A stretch of 64,000 nt of DNA from Bryobacterales bacterium. Lineage in GTDB: Bacteria; Acidobacteriota; Terriglobia; Bryobacterales; Bryobacteraceae. The stretch is from positions 26,855-90,854 of the forward strand of contig JADJOP010000017.1 of NCBI GenBank assembly GCA_016713735.1, read 5' to 3'. A model generated the notes under the pieces. It saw only the letters and a program-made list of their open reading frames with translations. It made no database searches and had not been told where the DNA came from. Below are positions 19,524 to 30,680 of this stretch, in pieces. The position numbers and the translations under genes are program-made. Every line of letters begins with the position of its first letter. Positions within the stretch are counted from its first letter, which is position 1.

Positions 19524-21216
19524 TTAGCGGCTGGCGTGTTGCATGGCGATGAATCGTTGCCAGCCCTGCAAGAAGAGCACGGCGCCGTTACGGTGGGGCG
19601 GGATGTAGCGGCCGAAGAGGGCGCTGCGGCCGAAGCGGACCGATTGCTCCCTCCAGAAGGCCGGCCAGTAGATGGCGCCGCGGTCGGCGAGTTCATCGTT
19701 GATGGCTTTCAGTAGTGGATCGTTGATGGTGAGCGTGCCGGTGGAGCGGGCGTGGCGACGACGTGCGCGGCGGCGGCGCGTTCGACCAAAGGCAGGAAGT
19801 GCTCCGTGCCGCGGCAGCCGCCGAGGAAGACGAACCGGGCTTCCGGCGTGACCGCTGCAATCGCCTTGGGCACATGATAGGCGTGGCCGCGTTGCACAAA
19901 GAGCGCAGCCGAGCCGCGCTGTGCGAGCAGGGCGGCAAGCGTGTCGTTGGCCTCGCGTTCGGCCCCTTCCCAGGCCATGCTGATGGCGCCATTGGCCGGG
20001 CGCGGACGGTTGGCGAAGACCTCGACGGTGACGCCCGCCGCGCCCGTGCGCACGACTCGGACGTAAGTGGCACGGCCATTCATGGCGGCGGCGCGCTCGT
20101 CCCAACGCCAGCGCGGGTCCTTCCTGTACTGGGCTTCGAAGGCGGCATAGGAAGCCACGCCGTCGTCGTCATCGAAGAACATCATGCGCTGTGTGCAGCG
20201 GCGTTGGGGGCAGGCTTGGGCGGCGTCGAGCCTGTCGGCGGCGGGCAGGTGAGCGCGGTAACGGGCGGCGAGTGCGCGCGTGGCGGGTTCGAGCGCGCCG
20301 GGGCGTAAGCGTTCCAGCCAGGCGGCGAGGAGCCCGGCGATGGGTTCGCTGGTTGCGGCTTCCTTGCGCAGCGCGGCTTCCAGCGTGCGGTGGGGGGCAA
20401 GCGCGGCGTAGGCTTCCAGGATCTCGGCGGCCAGCGCGCCTTCGGTGACGGGGTCGGGCGACGAGGCGATGCCCTCGGCGGCCAAGGCGAGCAGGCGCGC
20501 GTTCCCTGCCCCGGCCAGCGCGGTGAGGGCGGCCTGGCGGTCGGCGCGAATGGCTTCCACCAGAAAGTGGCGGGCGCGCAAGAAGCGCGCTTCCTGCATG
20601 GCGGCGAGCAGCCGGCCACCGGCGAGGCGCGGGGCAAGCTCGTGATCAAAGAAGCGGGCGAAGCTGATCTCGCTTTCCTCGCGCTGGCCGTAAGCGAGCA
20701 GGGCATAGAGGTCGCGCGCCAGCATGCGGGCGACACCGGAGGCGGCGCGGCTTTCCCCGCCCTCCATCCAGGCGCTGCGGATGGTCTCGGCTTCCTGATG
20801 GAGGATGCGGTCAAAGAGCGCGTCCGGGCCTTGGAGGCGCAGCGTCACGAGTTGATGGAAGTAGGCCTCACGGCGGGCGGCCAGCGCGAGAGCCTGGTCC
20901 AATGAGAGTGTTTGCTCCGCAATCTGGCGATAGAAGACGGCTGCGGCCGGGCAAGCGGATTCGGGGACGCAGCGGGCTTCGGCAAAGCGCAGCAGCACGC
21001 GCAGGGCGGGCGGGGCGGAAGCGATCGCCTGGGCGATGGGCCGCGAGCCGCTGCGCAGCAGGACGACGGCTTCGTCCGGCGCAGCGGCGGCGGCATCCGC
21101 AATCGCGGCATCGGAGTGGCGTTCGGCTTCGCGCAACAGCACGCGCGGCGATGGCGCCTCCGCGCGCAGCAACAGTGTGGACAGCGTAAGGGCGGCGAAT
21201 AAAGCGCCGGCCCGCA

Positions 21217-21217
<1 letters not shown>
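19524..21217 (-). CDS. secreted unknown protein with possible caspase-like His/Cys C-terminal domain (frameshifted)
   Basis: A signal peptide (about 1-20) is followed by an Ala/Arg-rich all-helical region (to about 330), then a compact C-terminal domain. There RGHAYH (His445, His448) is followed 20 residues later by FVFLGGCRG (Cys468), each after hydrophobic strands: the spacing expected of a caspase/CHAT-type dyad. The frame breaks near 19741-19751. Inserting one base joins VVATPA to STGTLTINDPLLKAIN and carries the protein to the TGA at 19524. Its ATG overlaps the thiC stop (TAATG). Protease activity is inference; no family was recognised with confidence. Confidence 0.5.
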
Positions 21218-22620
<1,403 letters not shown>

Positions 22621-22662
22621 ATCATCCTCCTCAACTCTTTGAGTGTATCGCGGAGCGGGGGA

Positions 22663-22718
22663 GGGCGCGCCGAGCGGGGGCGGGGCACGCGGCGCGGGGT
22701 GGGGCGCACCGAGCGGGG
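22663..22718. repeat. G-rich direct repeat in the thiC-padR divergent region
   Basis: GGGCGCGCCGAGCGGGG (22663-22679) recurs as GGGCGCACCGAGCGGGG (22702-22718), 16 of 17 bases identical with starts 39 bases apart. The DNA between is also made of G-runs. It lies between two divergent starts, where it could bind a regulator or form quadruplex DNA. Confidence 0.5.
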
Positions 22719-22769
22719 CGGCATACTCACCGTTGCGTGGGGGATTGACGGCTGAAGCTGACGCGGCTA

Positions 22770-22790
22770 ACATGTCGTCATGCGACATGT
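22770..22790. promoter_or_regulatory. palindromic operator overlapping the padR start codon
   Basis: ACATGTCG (22770-22777), a 5-base spacer, then CGACATGT (22783-22790): a perfect inverted repeat whose spacer holds the first bases of the ATG at 22780. It contains ATGT and ACAT half-sites, close to the known PadR operator pattern (usually 8 bases apart; 9 here). Autoregulation of padR is the natural reading. Confidence 0.6.
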
Positions 22791-23134
22791 CGCGGAAGGT
22801 CATAACGAGGCCGCCGGACCACCTCTCTCCGAGGCCGTACTCTTGATTCTGCTCAGCCTGGCCAACCAGGCGCGCCACGGCTACTCGATTCTGAAGGATG
22901 TGGAGGAGTTGAGCGGCGGGCGAGTGGTGCTGAGCACGGGGACGCTCTACGGTGCGCTGCAACGGTTGCTGGCGTCGGGCTGGATTGAGCGGGTGGAGCA
23001 GGAGGACTCCTCGCGTGGGCGGCAGGCCTATGCGCTGACGGCTGCTGGCCGGGGCGCCCTGGACGGTGAGATCGCCCGGATGAGGATGCTGGCGCGAGTC
23101 GCCTCGTTGCGGCTGGCCGGAGGGGGAGGCATAG
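22780..23134 (+). CDS. PadR-family transcriptional regulator
   Basis: Winged-helix repressor of the short PadR type: VLLILLSLANQARHGYSIL, GTLYGALQRLLASGWIERV, then RQAYALTAAGRGAL and a short helix. The frame as written stays open to 23580, but everything past ~23125 is out-of-frame sequence of the next gene. One extra base in the G-run near 23121-23128 would restore a TAG at 23132-23134, three bases before the next ATG, giving the usual ~118 residues. I take that as the true end. A palindrome covers its start codon. Confidence 0.75.
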
Positions 23135-23137
23135 GCG

Positions 23138-24166
23138 ATGCTGAGCGCACTGTATTCGCTCGTGCTTGGTTTGCGGCGGCGGTCCTTTCCGCCCTCGACG
23201 ACGGAGGAGATGAAGGTGGTGTTTGCGGCGGCGCGCGAGGATGCGTGGCGGCGCGGGCCTGGCGCCTACTTGCGGTTTGCTGTGCGCGAGCTGGGCGGGT
23301 TGATCGGTTCGAACGGGTCGCGGGCCACGCCCGGAGGCGCGCACAGGCCATTGCGCTGGGTAGTGGTGGGAGCGCTCATCGGTGCCTGCCTCGCGTTTGC
23401 GGTGTTCCTGGTGACACCGCCGCGCTACCGTTCGGAGGCAAGGCTGCGCGTTGCGCCCGGCGTGTTGCCGGAGCGGTATGTTGCCTCCCCCGGCGGCCTC
23501 GACCTCGAACACCTCCTCCGCAATCAGCTCGCTACCGTTCTCAGCCGCCACTCGCTGACGAACATCATGCGCATCTATAACCTCTACCCAAAGGAAGAGG
23601 AGCGCCTGCCCCTGGAGCAGTTGGTAGAGCGCATGCGCCAGGAAATCCGCATCCAGTTCAACCCGGATGGCACATGCCTGATCTCTTTCTCCCACTCGAC
23701 GCCGCAAGGGGCGCAGAAGGTGACGCTGGACATCATGCAGCGGCTGATTGATCACGCCATGCGGGAACAGTCGATGCGCAGGAATCTGATCGCGCAATTC
23801 CTCTTTGACCGCTCGGAGGCCGCGGCAAAAGCGTGGATCGAGCAGGAAGCGAGACTCCGCAACCTCAAGCCGGAAGACCCGGCGCTCACCAGAGCGCAGT
23901 TGGATGCCGAGTTGGCCAAGCGTGAATACGTCGCGCTGCGGGAGAAACTCAGCGAGGCGCGCATGGCACAGGCCGCAGCCACGTCAAAGTTCGACGCCGT
24001 GCCGGAGGTGCTCGACATTCCTTCCCTGCCGGCGCGGACAAATCGGGATGGGCTGCTGCTGACGCTGCTGGGGACCGCGGCGGGCGGTTTGCTTGGGTTG
24101 CTCTTCGGCTGGATGAGGTCGGTGCGCCCGGTGGATATGCTGGCCTCGTCGCCGACCTCAGCCTAG
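23138..24166 (+). CDS. Wzz-like polysaccharide chain-length/co-polymerase protein with unusual N-terminal tail
   Basis: 342 residues. An N-terminal ~65 residues (LYSLVLGLRRRSFPP, then TTEEMKVVFAAAREDAWRRG) resemble the tail found on acidobacterial permeases that follow padR genes. After it comes TM1 (VVVGALIGACLAFAVFLV), a periplasmic segment with RYRSEARLRV and a long coiled coil (~210-300), a Pro-rich IPSLPAR, and TM2 (LLTLLGTAAGGLLGLLFGW). The TM-coil-TM layout is that of Wzz/PCP proteins. It is probably co-transcribed with padR and ends overlapping the convergent glycosyltransferase by 9 bases. Confidence 0.65.
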   Translation: MLSALYSLVLGLRRRSFPPSTTEEMKVVFAAAREDAWRRGPGAYLRFAVRELGGLIGSNGSRATPGGAHRPLRWVVVGALIGACLAFAVFLVTPPRYRSEARLRVAPGVLPERYVASPGGLDLEHLLRNQLATVLSRHSLTNIMRIYNLYPKEEERLPLEQLVERMRQEIRIQFNPDGTCLISFSHSTPQGAQKVTLDIMQRLIDHAMREQSMRRNLIAQFLFDRSEAAAKAWIEQEARLRNLKPEDPALTRAQLDAELAKREYVALREKLSEARMAQAAATSKFDAVPEVLDIPSLPARTNRDGLLLTLLGTAAGGLLGLLFGWMRSVRPVDMLASSPTSA

Positions 24167-25330
24167 CCGCTCGCAGCCCTCGCGCGAGAGGCGGTAGCGG
24201 ACGCCGCGCCAGGCGAGGATGTCGCCGAACGAAGAGGCGAGCAGCGCGTGGAGCCAGAGCCAGGTGGCGGCGGGGGCCAGCGCCGCGTGGAGCAGCGCCG
24301 ATCCGGCGGGCTGGCCGAGCGCGGCCGAGGCCCAGCGCACACGGCGGGCGGCTTTCGTCATGCCGATGGCGAGTTGCAGGGCGAGCGGGGCGAGCGCCGC
24401 GGCGTGGCCGTTGAGCGCCAGCACGGCGGCGGCGGGCAGGGCGGCGCAATAAACCACGTGGGCGAACAGTGCCAGCCGCCACAGTTCCGGCCGGTAGACG
24501 CGCGTGAGCAGCAACTGGCGCGCTGACCAGTCGAGTAGTTCGCCGATGCTGGTGTGGTCGCGCGCGGGGGTGAGTGCGCCGGGGACGAAGGCAATGCGAA
24601 GGCCGGCGTCGCGGACGCGTGCCGACATCACATAGTCATCGGAAACCTGCGCCCGCCAGGCGTCGCGAATCGCCAGCCGCTCGAAGAGCTCGCGGCGGAC
24701 CGCCATCGCGCCGCCCCAACAAAACGCGGCCGGAGCCGGGCCGTAGCCGCCGGCGATCACTGAGTTCCAGGCCGAGCGCAGGTGGCTGGCAAAGCCGCGT
24801 TCGGGGATGTACCAGCGGTAGCCGGTGGCCACCCCGGTGGTGGGATCGAGCGCGGCGGCGGTGAGGGCGCGCAGCCAGTGGGGAAGCGGGCGGGCGTCGG
24901 AGTCGGCAAAGGCGAGGACGGTGGAGGCGGGGCGCGCGGCGGCGATGGCGGCCAGGAGGTTTTGAATCTTCTCGCCCGTGTGGGGATCAGGCGCGTGTGA
25001 ATACACGACGCGAGCGCCGGCGGGCACGACGCCGGCGGGGATGTCCTCGGGCGCGCGGGCACAGACGATCAGTTCGAAATCAGGATAGTCCTGCGCGGCC
25101 AGCGCGGCGAGGTTGTCGCGCAGCCCTTCATCGTGGCCCTTCACCGGGACGATGAGCGTCACCGGCGGCGGCGCGGCGAGCGCGGGCAGCGGTTGCGCCC
25201 AGAAGCGAGCCTTGGCCGCATCGCCGCGCAACGACAGCAGCGCCAGCAGGGCGGCAAGCAGGACCAGGAACCAGAGCAGGGACAATACGCTTACTATACT
25301 GGGAACCAGTGATCCGACCAGTTTTCTCAC
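24158..25330 (-). CDS. membrane glycosyltransferase, ceramide glucosyltransferase-like (GT2/GT21)
   Basis: 390 residues. One N-terminal helix (~8-32), a GT-A domain, then three or four C-terminal helices. Motifs in order: TLIVPVKGHDEG, the D2 block AFADSDARP, the acceptor-side SDDYVMSARV, and RQLLLTRVYRPELW, which fits the Q/R-x-x-R-W-like site of GT21. Lipid-linked glycosylation at the inner membrane is expected; the acceptor is not known. The GTG at 25330 overlaps the divergent M24 gene start by 22 bases; TTG at 25285 is an alternative start. Confidence 0.75.
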   Translation of the reverse strand: MRKLVGSLVPSIVSVLSLLWFLVLLAALLALLSLRGDAAKARFWAQPLPALAAPPPVTLIVPVKGHDEGLRDNLAALAAQDYPDFELIVCARAPEDIPAGVVPAGARVVYSHAPDPHTGEKIQNLLAAIAAARPASTVLAFADSDARPLPHWLRALTAAALDPTTGVATGYRWYIPERGFASHLRSAWNSVIAGGYGPAPAAFCWGGAMAVRRELFERLAIRDAWRAQVSDDYVMSARVRDAGLRIAFVPGALTPARDHTSIGELLDWSARQLLLTRVYRPELWRLALFAHVVYCAALPAAAVLALNGHAAALAPLALQLAIGMTKAARRVRWASAALGQPAGSALLHAALAPAATWLWLHALLASSFGDILAWRGVRYRLSREGCERLG

Positions 25331-26546
25331 TACTCTTTCTGGGATTCAGCCTGGCCGCCGCCGATGACTTGGCCGAGTTCCGCGCGCGGCGTGACGCCTT
25401 GCGCAAGGCCACGCCGGGAGCACTCGTGTATGTGCCCGGAGGTACGGAAGAAGAAAAAGGGAATATCCGCTCCGGTTTTGTGCAGGACCCCAACTTCTTC
25501 TACCTGACGGGTTGGATGGAGCCGGGAGCGGCGGCGCTGATTGGTCCAGGTGTGGATGTGCTGCTGCTGCCGGAACCGAACGCGACCCGTGAACGGTATA
25601 CCGGCAAGAAGGACCATGCGGGCACGCCCGGCATTGCCGCGCGCACAGGCTTCGAGAATGTGGCCAACGTAACGGCATTGAAGGAGTTGCTGGCCGCGCA
25701 GGGCGACGCGCGGCTGCTGTCGGTGCGCATGCCCGCGCCCGAAGCGTTGAAAGAAGCCGCGGGCAACCGCGAGGTGGGCCCGGCTCTGGAGGCGATTCAC
25801 AGGCTGCGCATGGTGAAGTCGGCCAAAGAGGTGGCGTTGATCCAGCACACCACCGACGTCACCATTGAGGCGCACAAGGCGGCCTGGCGGCGCACCGCCC
25901 CCGGGCTGCGCGAATACCAGGTGGCGGCCACGATGAGCAATGTCTACTTCGAGGCCGGATGCGAGCGCCACGGCTATCCGCCCATCGTCGCGTCGGGACC
26001 GAACGCGATCATCCTTCACTACCAGTCGAACAAGCGCAAGATGGACTCCGGCGAGTTGCTGTTGATGGACGTCGGGGCCGAGTGCGCCATGTATACAGCC
26101 GACATCACGCGCACCATTCCAGTGAACGGCAAATTCACCGCGCGGCAGCGCGAACTCTATAACGCTGTGCTGAAGGCCGCCGACGCCGCAATCGCCGCGC
26201 CAAGCCTGGGGTGACGTTTGCCAGCCTGAACGAGCTGGCGCGCAAGACGCTGCGCGAGGCGGGCACGGCCAAGGGCGGCAAGACGCTCGACAACTACCTC
26301 ACCTACTTCCTCGGGCACGGCGTGGGCCTCGAGGTGCATGATCCGACCGACCGTCCGGGCGCGCTGCAGCCGGGCATGATTGTCACCATCGAACCGGGCG
26401 TGTACATTCCCGAAGAGGGCATCGGCATTCGCGTCGAAGACATGATCGTGATCACCGAAACCGGGGCGCGCAATATGACCGAGGCGCTGCCGCGCACGGC
26501 CGAGGCGATTGAGAAGTTCATGGCGCGCGGGAAGTCCGCCCGATAG
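25309..26546 (+). CDS. Xaa-Pro aminopeptidase-like M24 metallopeptidase (single-base frameshift)
   Basis: About 412 residues with a signal peptide (SLLFLGFSLAAA), so an exported PepP relative. The N-terminal creatinase-like domain has FFYLTGWMEPG. The catalytic M24 domain has the five metal ligands: Asp in LLMDVGAE, Asp in YTADITRT, His in FLGHGVGLEVHD, Glu in TIEPGVY and Glu in GIRVEDM. The frame breaks at about 26198-26205: the text reads AAIAA, then one missing base, then KPGVTFASLNEL. All ligands survive on both sides, so a sequencing error is likelier than decay. The kinase gene starts two bases downstream. Confidence 0.82.
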
Positions 26547-26548
26547 CC

Positions 26549-28384
26549 ATGCGCCGGACGCCGGGAGTCCTCTATGCCGCCTTGCTGGGAGCGGTGTTTG
26601 GCTTTGCTCTGCTCGCCGGCTGGACGACGCTGGCGGCGCAGATCGACTCCGATGTCTACGACTTTTTGTTCCGGTTGGATCAGCGCACGCCGCCGCCGGC
26701 GACCTCAGTGATTTACGGCATCGATGAGCGCACGCTGCGGCAGGGCGGCGGGCTGGCCGGGCTGCGCGGCATTCTCGCCGATGGCCTGGAGCGGTTGCGG
26801 CCGTGCTTGCCGAAAGCGGTGGCGCTAGACATTGTGCTCGCCGATGAGACGGCGGCGAAGGAAGAGAACGACCGGCTGATCTGGGCGCTGGGGCGCCTGC
26901 CAAACGTCGTGCTGGCGTCGACCCTGACCGCCCATGGCTGGGAGAACCCGCTGGCCCAACTCCCGCGCAAGGCCACCGGCCATGTGCACTCTGACCCCGA
27001 CCCGTATGACAACGTGGTGCGGCAGATCTCGCTCGAGAAGGTGGCCGGACGTGAACGGCAGTGGGCGCTGGCGCTGGAGACGTTCAAGGCGATGCATCCG
27101 GAAGCGGTGATCGAAGAGGACCCGGGCGGGTTGACCATTGATGGCGTGCGCCTGCCATCTCCGCGCGAGGCGGCGCGTCCGCTGCTGGTGAAGTTCCGCC
27201 CTTCGACGGCCCCCGTGCCCGAGGTCACCTTTGCTGAACTGGCCGAGAAGGACCAGTGCGGAGCATTTCGTGAAAAGGCTGTGTTCGTCGGCATCACGGC
27301 GCAGAGCGCGGCGCAGGACCGGCATTCCACGCCGCTCAGCTTCGGCCAAACGATGGTCGGCGTGGCCATCAACGCGAATGCCTATGAGACGCTGGCCTCA
27401 CGCGCGTTCCTGCGACCGGCGGGGAATCTGGAGACGGTCGGACTGGCGCTGGCCATCACTTTCGCGGCCGGGGCGATCTTCTACCTGCTCAGCGGTTGGA
27501 TGGCGTACGCATCGGCGGCGGTGTTGCTGGTGACGGTGCATGCGCTCACCTGGGCGGCCTTTCGCCAGGGAATCGTCTTCCCGTACACAACGCCGCTGGC
27601 GGCGGTGTGGTTGGGCACGGCGGCCACGGCATCGTTCCAATACTTCGTCACACGGCGGCAGTTGCACAAAGCCGAGGCCGACCGCTCACGCTACCAGCAG
27701 GCGATTCACTTCGTGGCCCACGAGATGCGCTCACCACTGACGGCCATTCAGGGGTCGAGCGAGTTAATGGGCCGCTACAAATTGCCCGAGGAGAAGCGCG
27801 CCCAGATGGCGCAGATGATCCACTCCGAGTCGCAGCGGCTGGGACGGTTGATTCAAACTTTCCTCGACGTGGAGCGGTTGAGCGAAGGGCAGATGGAGTT
27901 GGCGCGCGAGCCGTTCGCCATGGGCGATGTGGTGCGGGCGTCGATGGAGCGGGCCCAGCCGCTGGCCGAACGCAAGCGCATGACGATGACGCTCCAATCG
28001 CTCGATGAGTGCACGCTCAAAGGCGACCGCGAGCTGATGGAATACGCCGTCTATAACCTGTTGACCAACGCCGTGAAATACTCACCGGTCGAAACGCAGG
28101 TGACCGTATTCACGGCACTGGGCGGCGGCACGCTGCGGCTGAGCGTGCGCGACCAGGGCATCGGCATGGACGAGAAGGAAGCCAGGAAAATCTTCACCAA
28201 GTTCTACCGCACCAAGCGTGCCGAGCAGAGCGGCGAGGCGGGCACGGGGATCGGGCTTTCCATCGTCGAGCAAATCGTCGTGCATCATGGTGGCAGAATA
28301 GAGGTGCAGAGCTCGCCCGGAGCGGGCTCGTGTTTCACGATGGTCCTGCCGGTGGAGGACGCCTTGGAGTCCGGCGGGAAGTAA
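26549..28384 (+). CDS. CHASE2-domain sensor histidine kinase
   Basis: 611 residues. TM1 (about 8-26) leads into an extracytoplasmic CHASE2 domain (~35-290) with VIYGIDERTL and VFVGITAQSAAQD. Three hydrophobic segments (~295-370) typical of CHASE2 proteins follow. HisKA has His391 in FVAHEMRSPLTAIQG. The ATPase domain has the N box LLTNAVKYSP, G1 RDQGIGMDE and G2 GTGIGLSIVE. The ligand is unknown. The NtrC-type regulator starts 26 bases downstream, so they form one two-component system. Confidence 0.93.
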   Translation: MRRTPGVLYAALLGAVFGFALLAGWTTLAAQIDSDVYDFLFRLDQRTPPPATSVIYGIDERTLRQGGGLAGLRGILADGLERLRPCLPKAVALDIVLADETAAKEENDRLIWALGRLPNVVLASTLTAHGWENPLAQLPRKATGHVHSDPDPYDNVVRQISLEKVAGRERQWALALETFKAMHPEAVIEEDPGGLTIDGVRLPSPREAARPLLVKFRPSTAPVPEVTFAELAEKDQCGAFREKAVFVGITAQSAAQDRHSTPLSFGQTMVGVAINANAYETLASRAFLRPAGNLETVGLALAITFAAGAIFYLLSGWMAYASAAVLLVTVHALTWAAFRQGIVFPYTTPLAAVWLGTAATASFQYFVTRRQLHKAEADRSRYQQAIHFVAHEMRSPLTAIQGSSELMGRYKLPEEKRAQMAQMIHSESQRLGRLIQTFLDVERLSEGQMELAREPFAMGDVVRASMERAQPLAERKRMTMTLQSLDECTLKGDRELMEYAVYNLLTNAVKYSPVETQVTVFTALGGGTLRLSVRDQGIGMDEKEARKIFTKFYRTKRAEQSGEAGTGIGLSIVEQIVVHHGGRIEVQSSPGAGSCFTMVLPVEDALESGGK

Positions 28385-28409
28385 GTAGAGGTAAGTTTGG
28401 CATCCCTGT

Positions 28410-29710
28410 TTGTTAGTGGAAGACGACGCGAGCGTGCGCAATACGATCGTTACGTTCCTGGAGCTGGAAGGCTACCAGGTGGAGGCTGTGTCGACGACGC
28501 ACGAGGCCTTGGAGAAGCTCGGCGGCGGCGGGTATCCGATCGTTTTGTCCGATATTTACCTGGATGAGCGCCCGGGCTCGACGTGCTGGCCGCGGCACGC
28601 AAGGCCAATCCGCGCTGCGCGGTGATCCTCATGACCGGCCGTGGATCGATGGAAACTGTCATGAAGGCGACCGAGGGCGGCGCCTTTGACTACATCGCCA
28701 AGCCGTTCAAGCTCGACCACATGCTGGAGACTCTGAAGCGCGCCGAGGCGACGCTGCCTTACCGACGGCGACGAGGAGACCGAAATCGACGACCTGCCGG
28801 AGTCGGAAATGATCGGCAGTTCGATGGCGATGGTTGAGTTGTATAAGACCATCTCGCGGGTGGCGCCGACCGATGCCACGGTGTTGATCGAAGGCGAAAC
28901 CGGCACGGGCAAAGAGATGATTGCCCGCATGATCCACCACCACAGCAAGCGCGCCAACGCCGCGTTTCAGCCGGTGGATTGCGCCTCAATTGCGCCGTCG
29001 CTGCTCGAAAGCGAACTCTTCGGCGCGGTGAAAGGCGCCTATACGGGAGCCGACCGCGACCGCACGGGCGTGTTCGAAGCGGCCAACCACGGCACTGTAT
29101 TTCTTGACGAGATCGGCGAGGTCGACCCTGGATTTCAGACCAAACTATTGCGGTTCCTGCAGGAGCGCACGGTGCGCCCGCTGGGCAGTTCGCGCACGCA
29201 CGAGGTGGATGTGCGCGTGATCTCGGCCACCAACCGCGACATCTCAAAAATGGTGGAGGAGAAGAAGTTCCGCGAAGACCTCTACTACCGCTTGAACGCC
29301 ATCCCGCTGCGTCTGCCGCCGCTGCGAGCGCGCCGGCGACATTCCGCTGCTGGCGCACTACTCTCAGGAAGTACAACGAGCGCTACGGGCTGAACTCGAA
29401 GTTGACCGAGAGCGGCGTGAATGCGATGACCGGCTACACATGGCCGGGCAACGTGCGGCAGTTGCAGCACCTGTTGGAGCGGTTGGTCATCCTCTCGCCC
29501 GGCGGACGTGTGGACGATGAGGCCGTGGGCGACGCGATTTCAGCCACCGAGCCGCGCGACAACGCCAGCGAGTCGCTGGCTGATGCCGAAGCCGAACAGA
29601 TCCGCCGCGTGATGGCGGCGACGAACGGCAACAAGAGCCGCGCTTCTCGCATTCTGGGCATCGAGCGGAAGACGCTCTACCGCAAGCTGGAACGTTTGGG
29701 GATGGCGTAG
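28410..29710 (+). CDS. NtrC-family sigma-54-dependent response regulator (multiply frameshifted)
   Basis: Receiver domain (VEDDASVR, LSDIYLDE with the phospho-Asp, AKPFK), an AAA+ domain with GETGTGKE, GAYTGA in place of GAFTGA for sigma-54 contact, FLDEIGE and PLRLPPLR, and a Fis-type helix-turn-helix (NKSRASRILGIERKTLYRKL). The frame changes near 28575, 28758, 29332 and 29352, yet every piece stays alignable. One-base fixes at the first two restore text such as PGLDVLAAARK and LPTDGDEETEID. Partner of the CHASE2 kinase. It is either badly sequenced or newly inactivated. Confidence 0.75.
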
Positions 29711-29715
29711 GCGCG

Positions 29716-30162
29716 TTAGCTGAGCCTGGCGCGGACCTTGTCGCTGAGCGCCTTGCCATCGGCGCGTTTGCCGGTGAGTTTGGCTTGCGCGGCCTTCATG
29801 ACGACGCCCATCTGCTTGGCGCTGGTGATGCCGGTTTCGGCAAGCGCGGCGGTGATGGCGGCTTCGATTTCCTCATCGGTGGCCATGGCCGGCATGTAGC
29901 CTTCGATGATGGCGATTTCGGCCTCTTCCTTGGCCGCCAGTTCTTCGCGCCCACCCTTGCGGAACATGTCGACGGATTCGCGGCGCTGCTTGAGCAGCAT
30001 GTTCAGCAGTTGCTGCTCGGCCTGCTCATCGGCCTCCTTCATGTTGTCGGCCTTGTACTTCATGAGGCCGGTCTTGATGAAGCGGACAGCGCCCAAGCGC
30101 GTTTCATCCTTGGCCTTCATCGCCTCGACCATATCTTTTTGCACGCGTTCCATCAGGGACAT
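29716..30162 (-). CDS. GatB/YqeY domain protein
   Basis: 148 residues, the complete small YqeY fold: MERVQKDMVEAMKAKDE, then RLGAVRFIKTGL, an AIIEGYMP block, and GVVMKAAQAKLTGKRADGK at the end. The domain is shared with the tail of GatB, which contacts tRNA in transamidation; free-standing YqeY has no settled role. It is convergent with the regulator gene, six bases apart. The 245 bases upstream of it hold nothing I can identify. Confidence 0.92.
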   Translation of the reverse strand: MSLMERVQKDMVEAMKAKDETRLGAVRFIKTGLMKYKADNMKEADEQAEQQLLNMLLKQRRESVDMFRKGGREELAAKEEAEIAIIEGYMPAMATDEEIEAAITAALAETGITSAKQMGVVMKAAQAKLTGKRADGKALSDKVRARLS

Positions 30163-30407
30163 ACAGGACTAGCTTAGCGCGGGCGCTCACCGTGCGGCCT
30201 CCGCGGCGCTAACCGCGCGGCCTCCACGGCCCAGGCGCGAGCGGCGGCGTGCGGCTTCAGGCGGCGTCGAGATCGAGGCGGATGCGGCAGCCGAGGGCGG
30301 CGGCAAGAGCGGCGTGAGGCGGGAGTGGGTGGTGTAGGATGAAGACATCACGGGACTGACATTCCGCGCCATGCAGGAACGGCGGAAAATGTCCTTGTTG
30401 GAAGCCG

Positions 30408-30680
30408 ATGATGTCCACTGACACACTGCAGCACAAGGCCCACGAGCTGATTGGCCAACTGGACCGCGACAAGCTCGCTGCTGTTGTCCATTTGCTGGAA
30501 GTCATGGTAGAAGACAACGAAGAAGATGAGGTGATCAGCGCGGAAGAAGAGGCCGCCGTCTCCCGCTCCAAGGAGTGGTTCCAGCACAACGAGGGCATTC
30601 CCTTCGAGCAGGTCGTCGCCGATCTCGGCTTCACGATGGATCAGGTCCGCGCCAACACCCGCGAGGACCCGGCCGCTTAA
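30408..30680 (+). CDS. small acidic protein, putative antitoxin
   Basis: 90 residues, strongly acidic in the middle (EVMVEDNEEDEVISAEEEAA), ending in a hydrophobic/basic stretch GFTMDQVRANT. No DNA-binding fold is obvious. Position and size are the argument: it directly precedes a RelE/ParE-type gene, as antitoxins do. An addiction-module component is the best guess. Confidence 0.6.
   Translation: MMSTDTLQHKAHELIGQLDRDKLAAVVHLLEVMVEDNEEDEVISAEEEAAVSRSKEWFQHNEGIPFEQVVADLGFTMDQVRANTREDPAA

Noticed and set aside
22621..22779. TPP riboswitch upstream of thiC
   Set aside because: The leader has neither the CTGAGA block nor the ACCCTTGAACCTGAT-type block of the TPP element; it is G/C-run DNA with a direct repeat.
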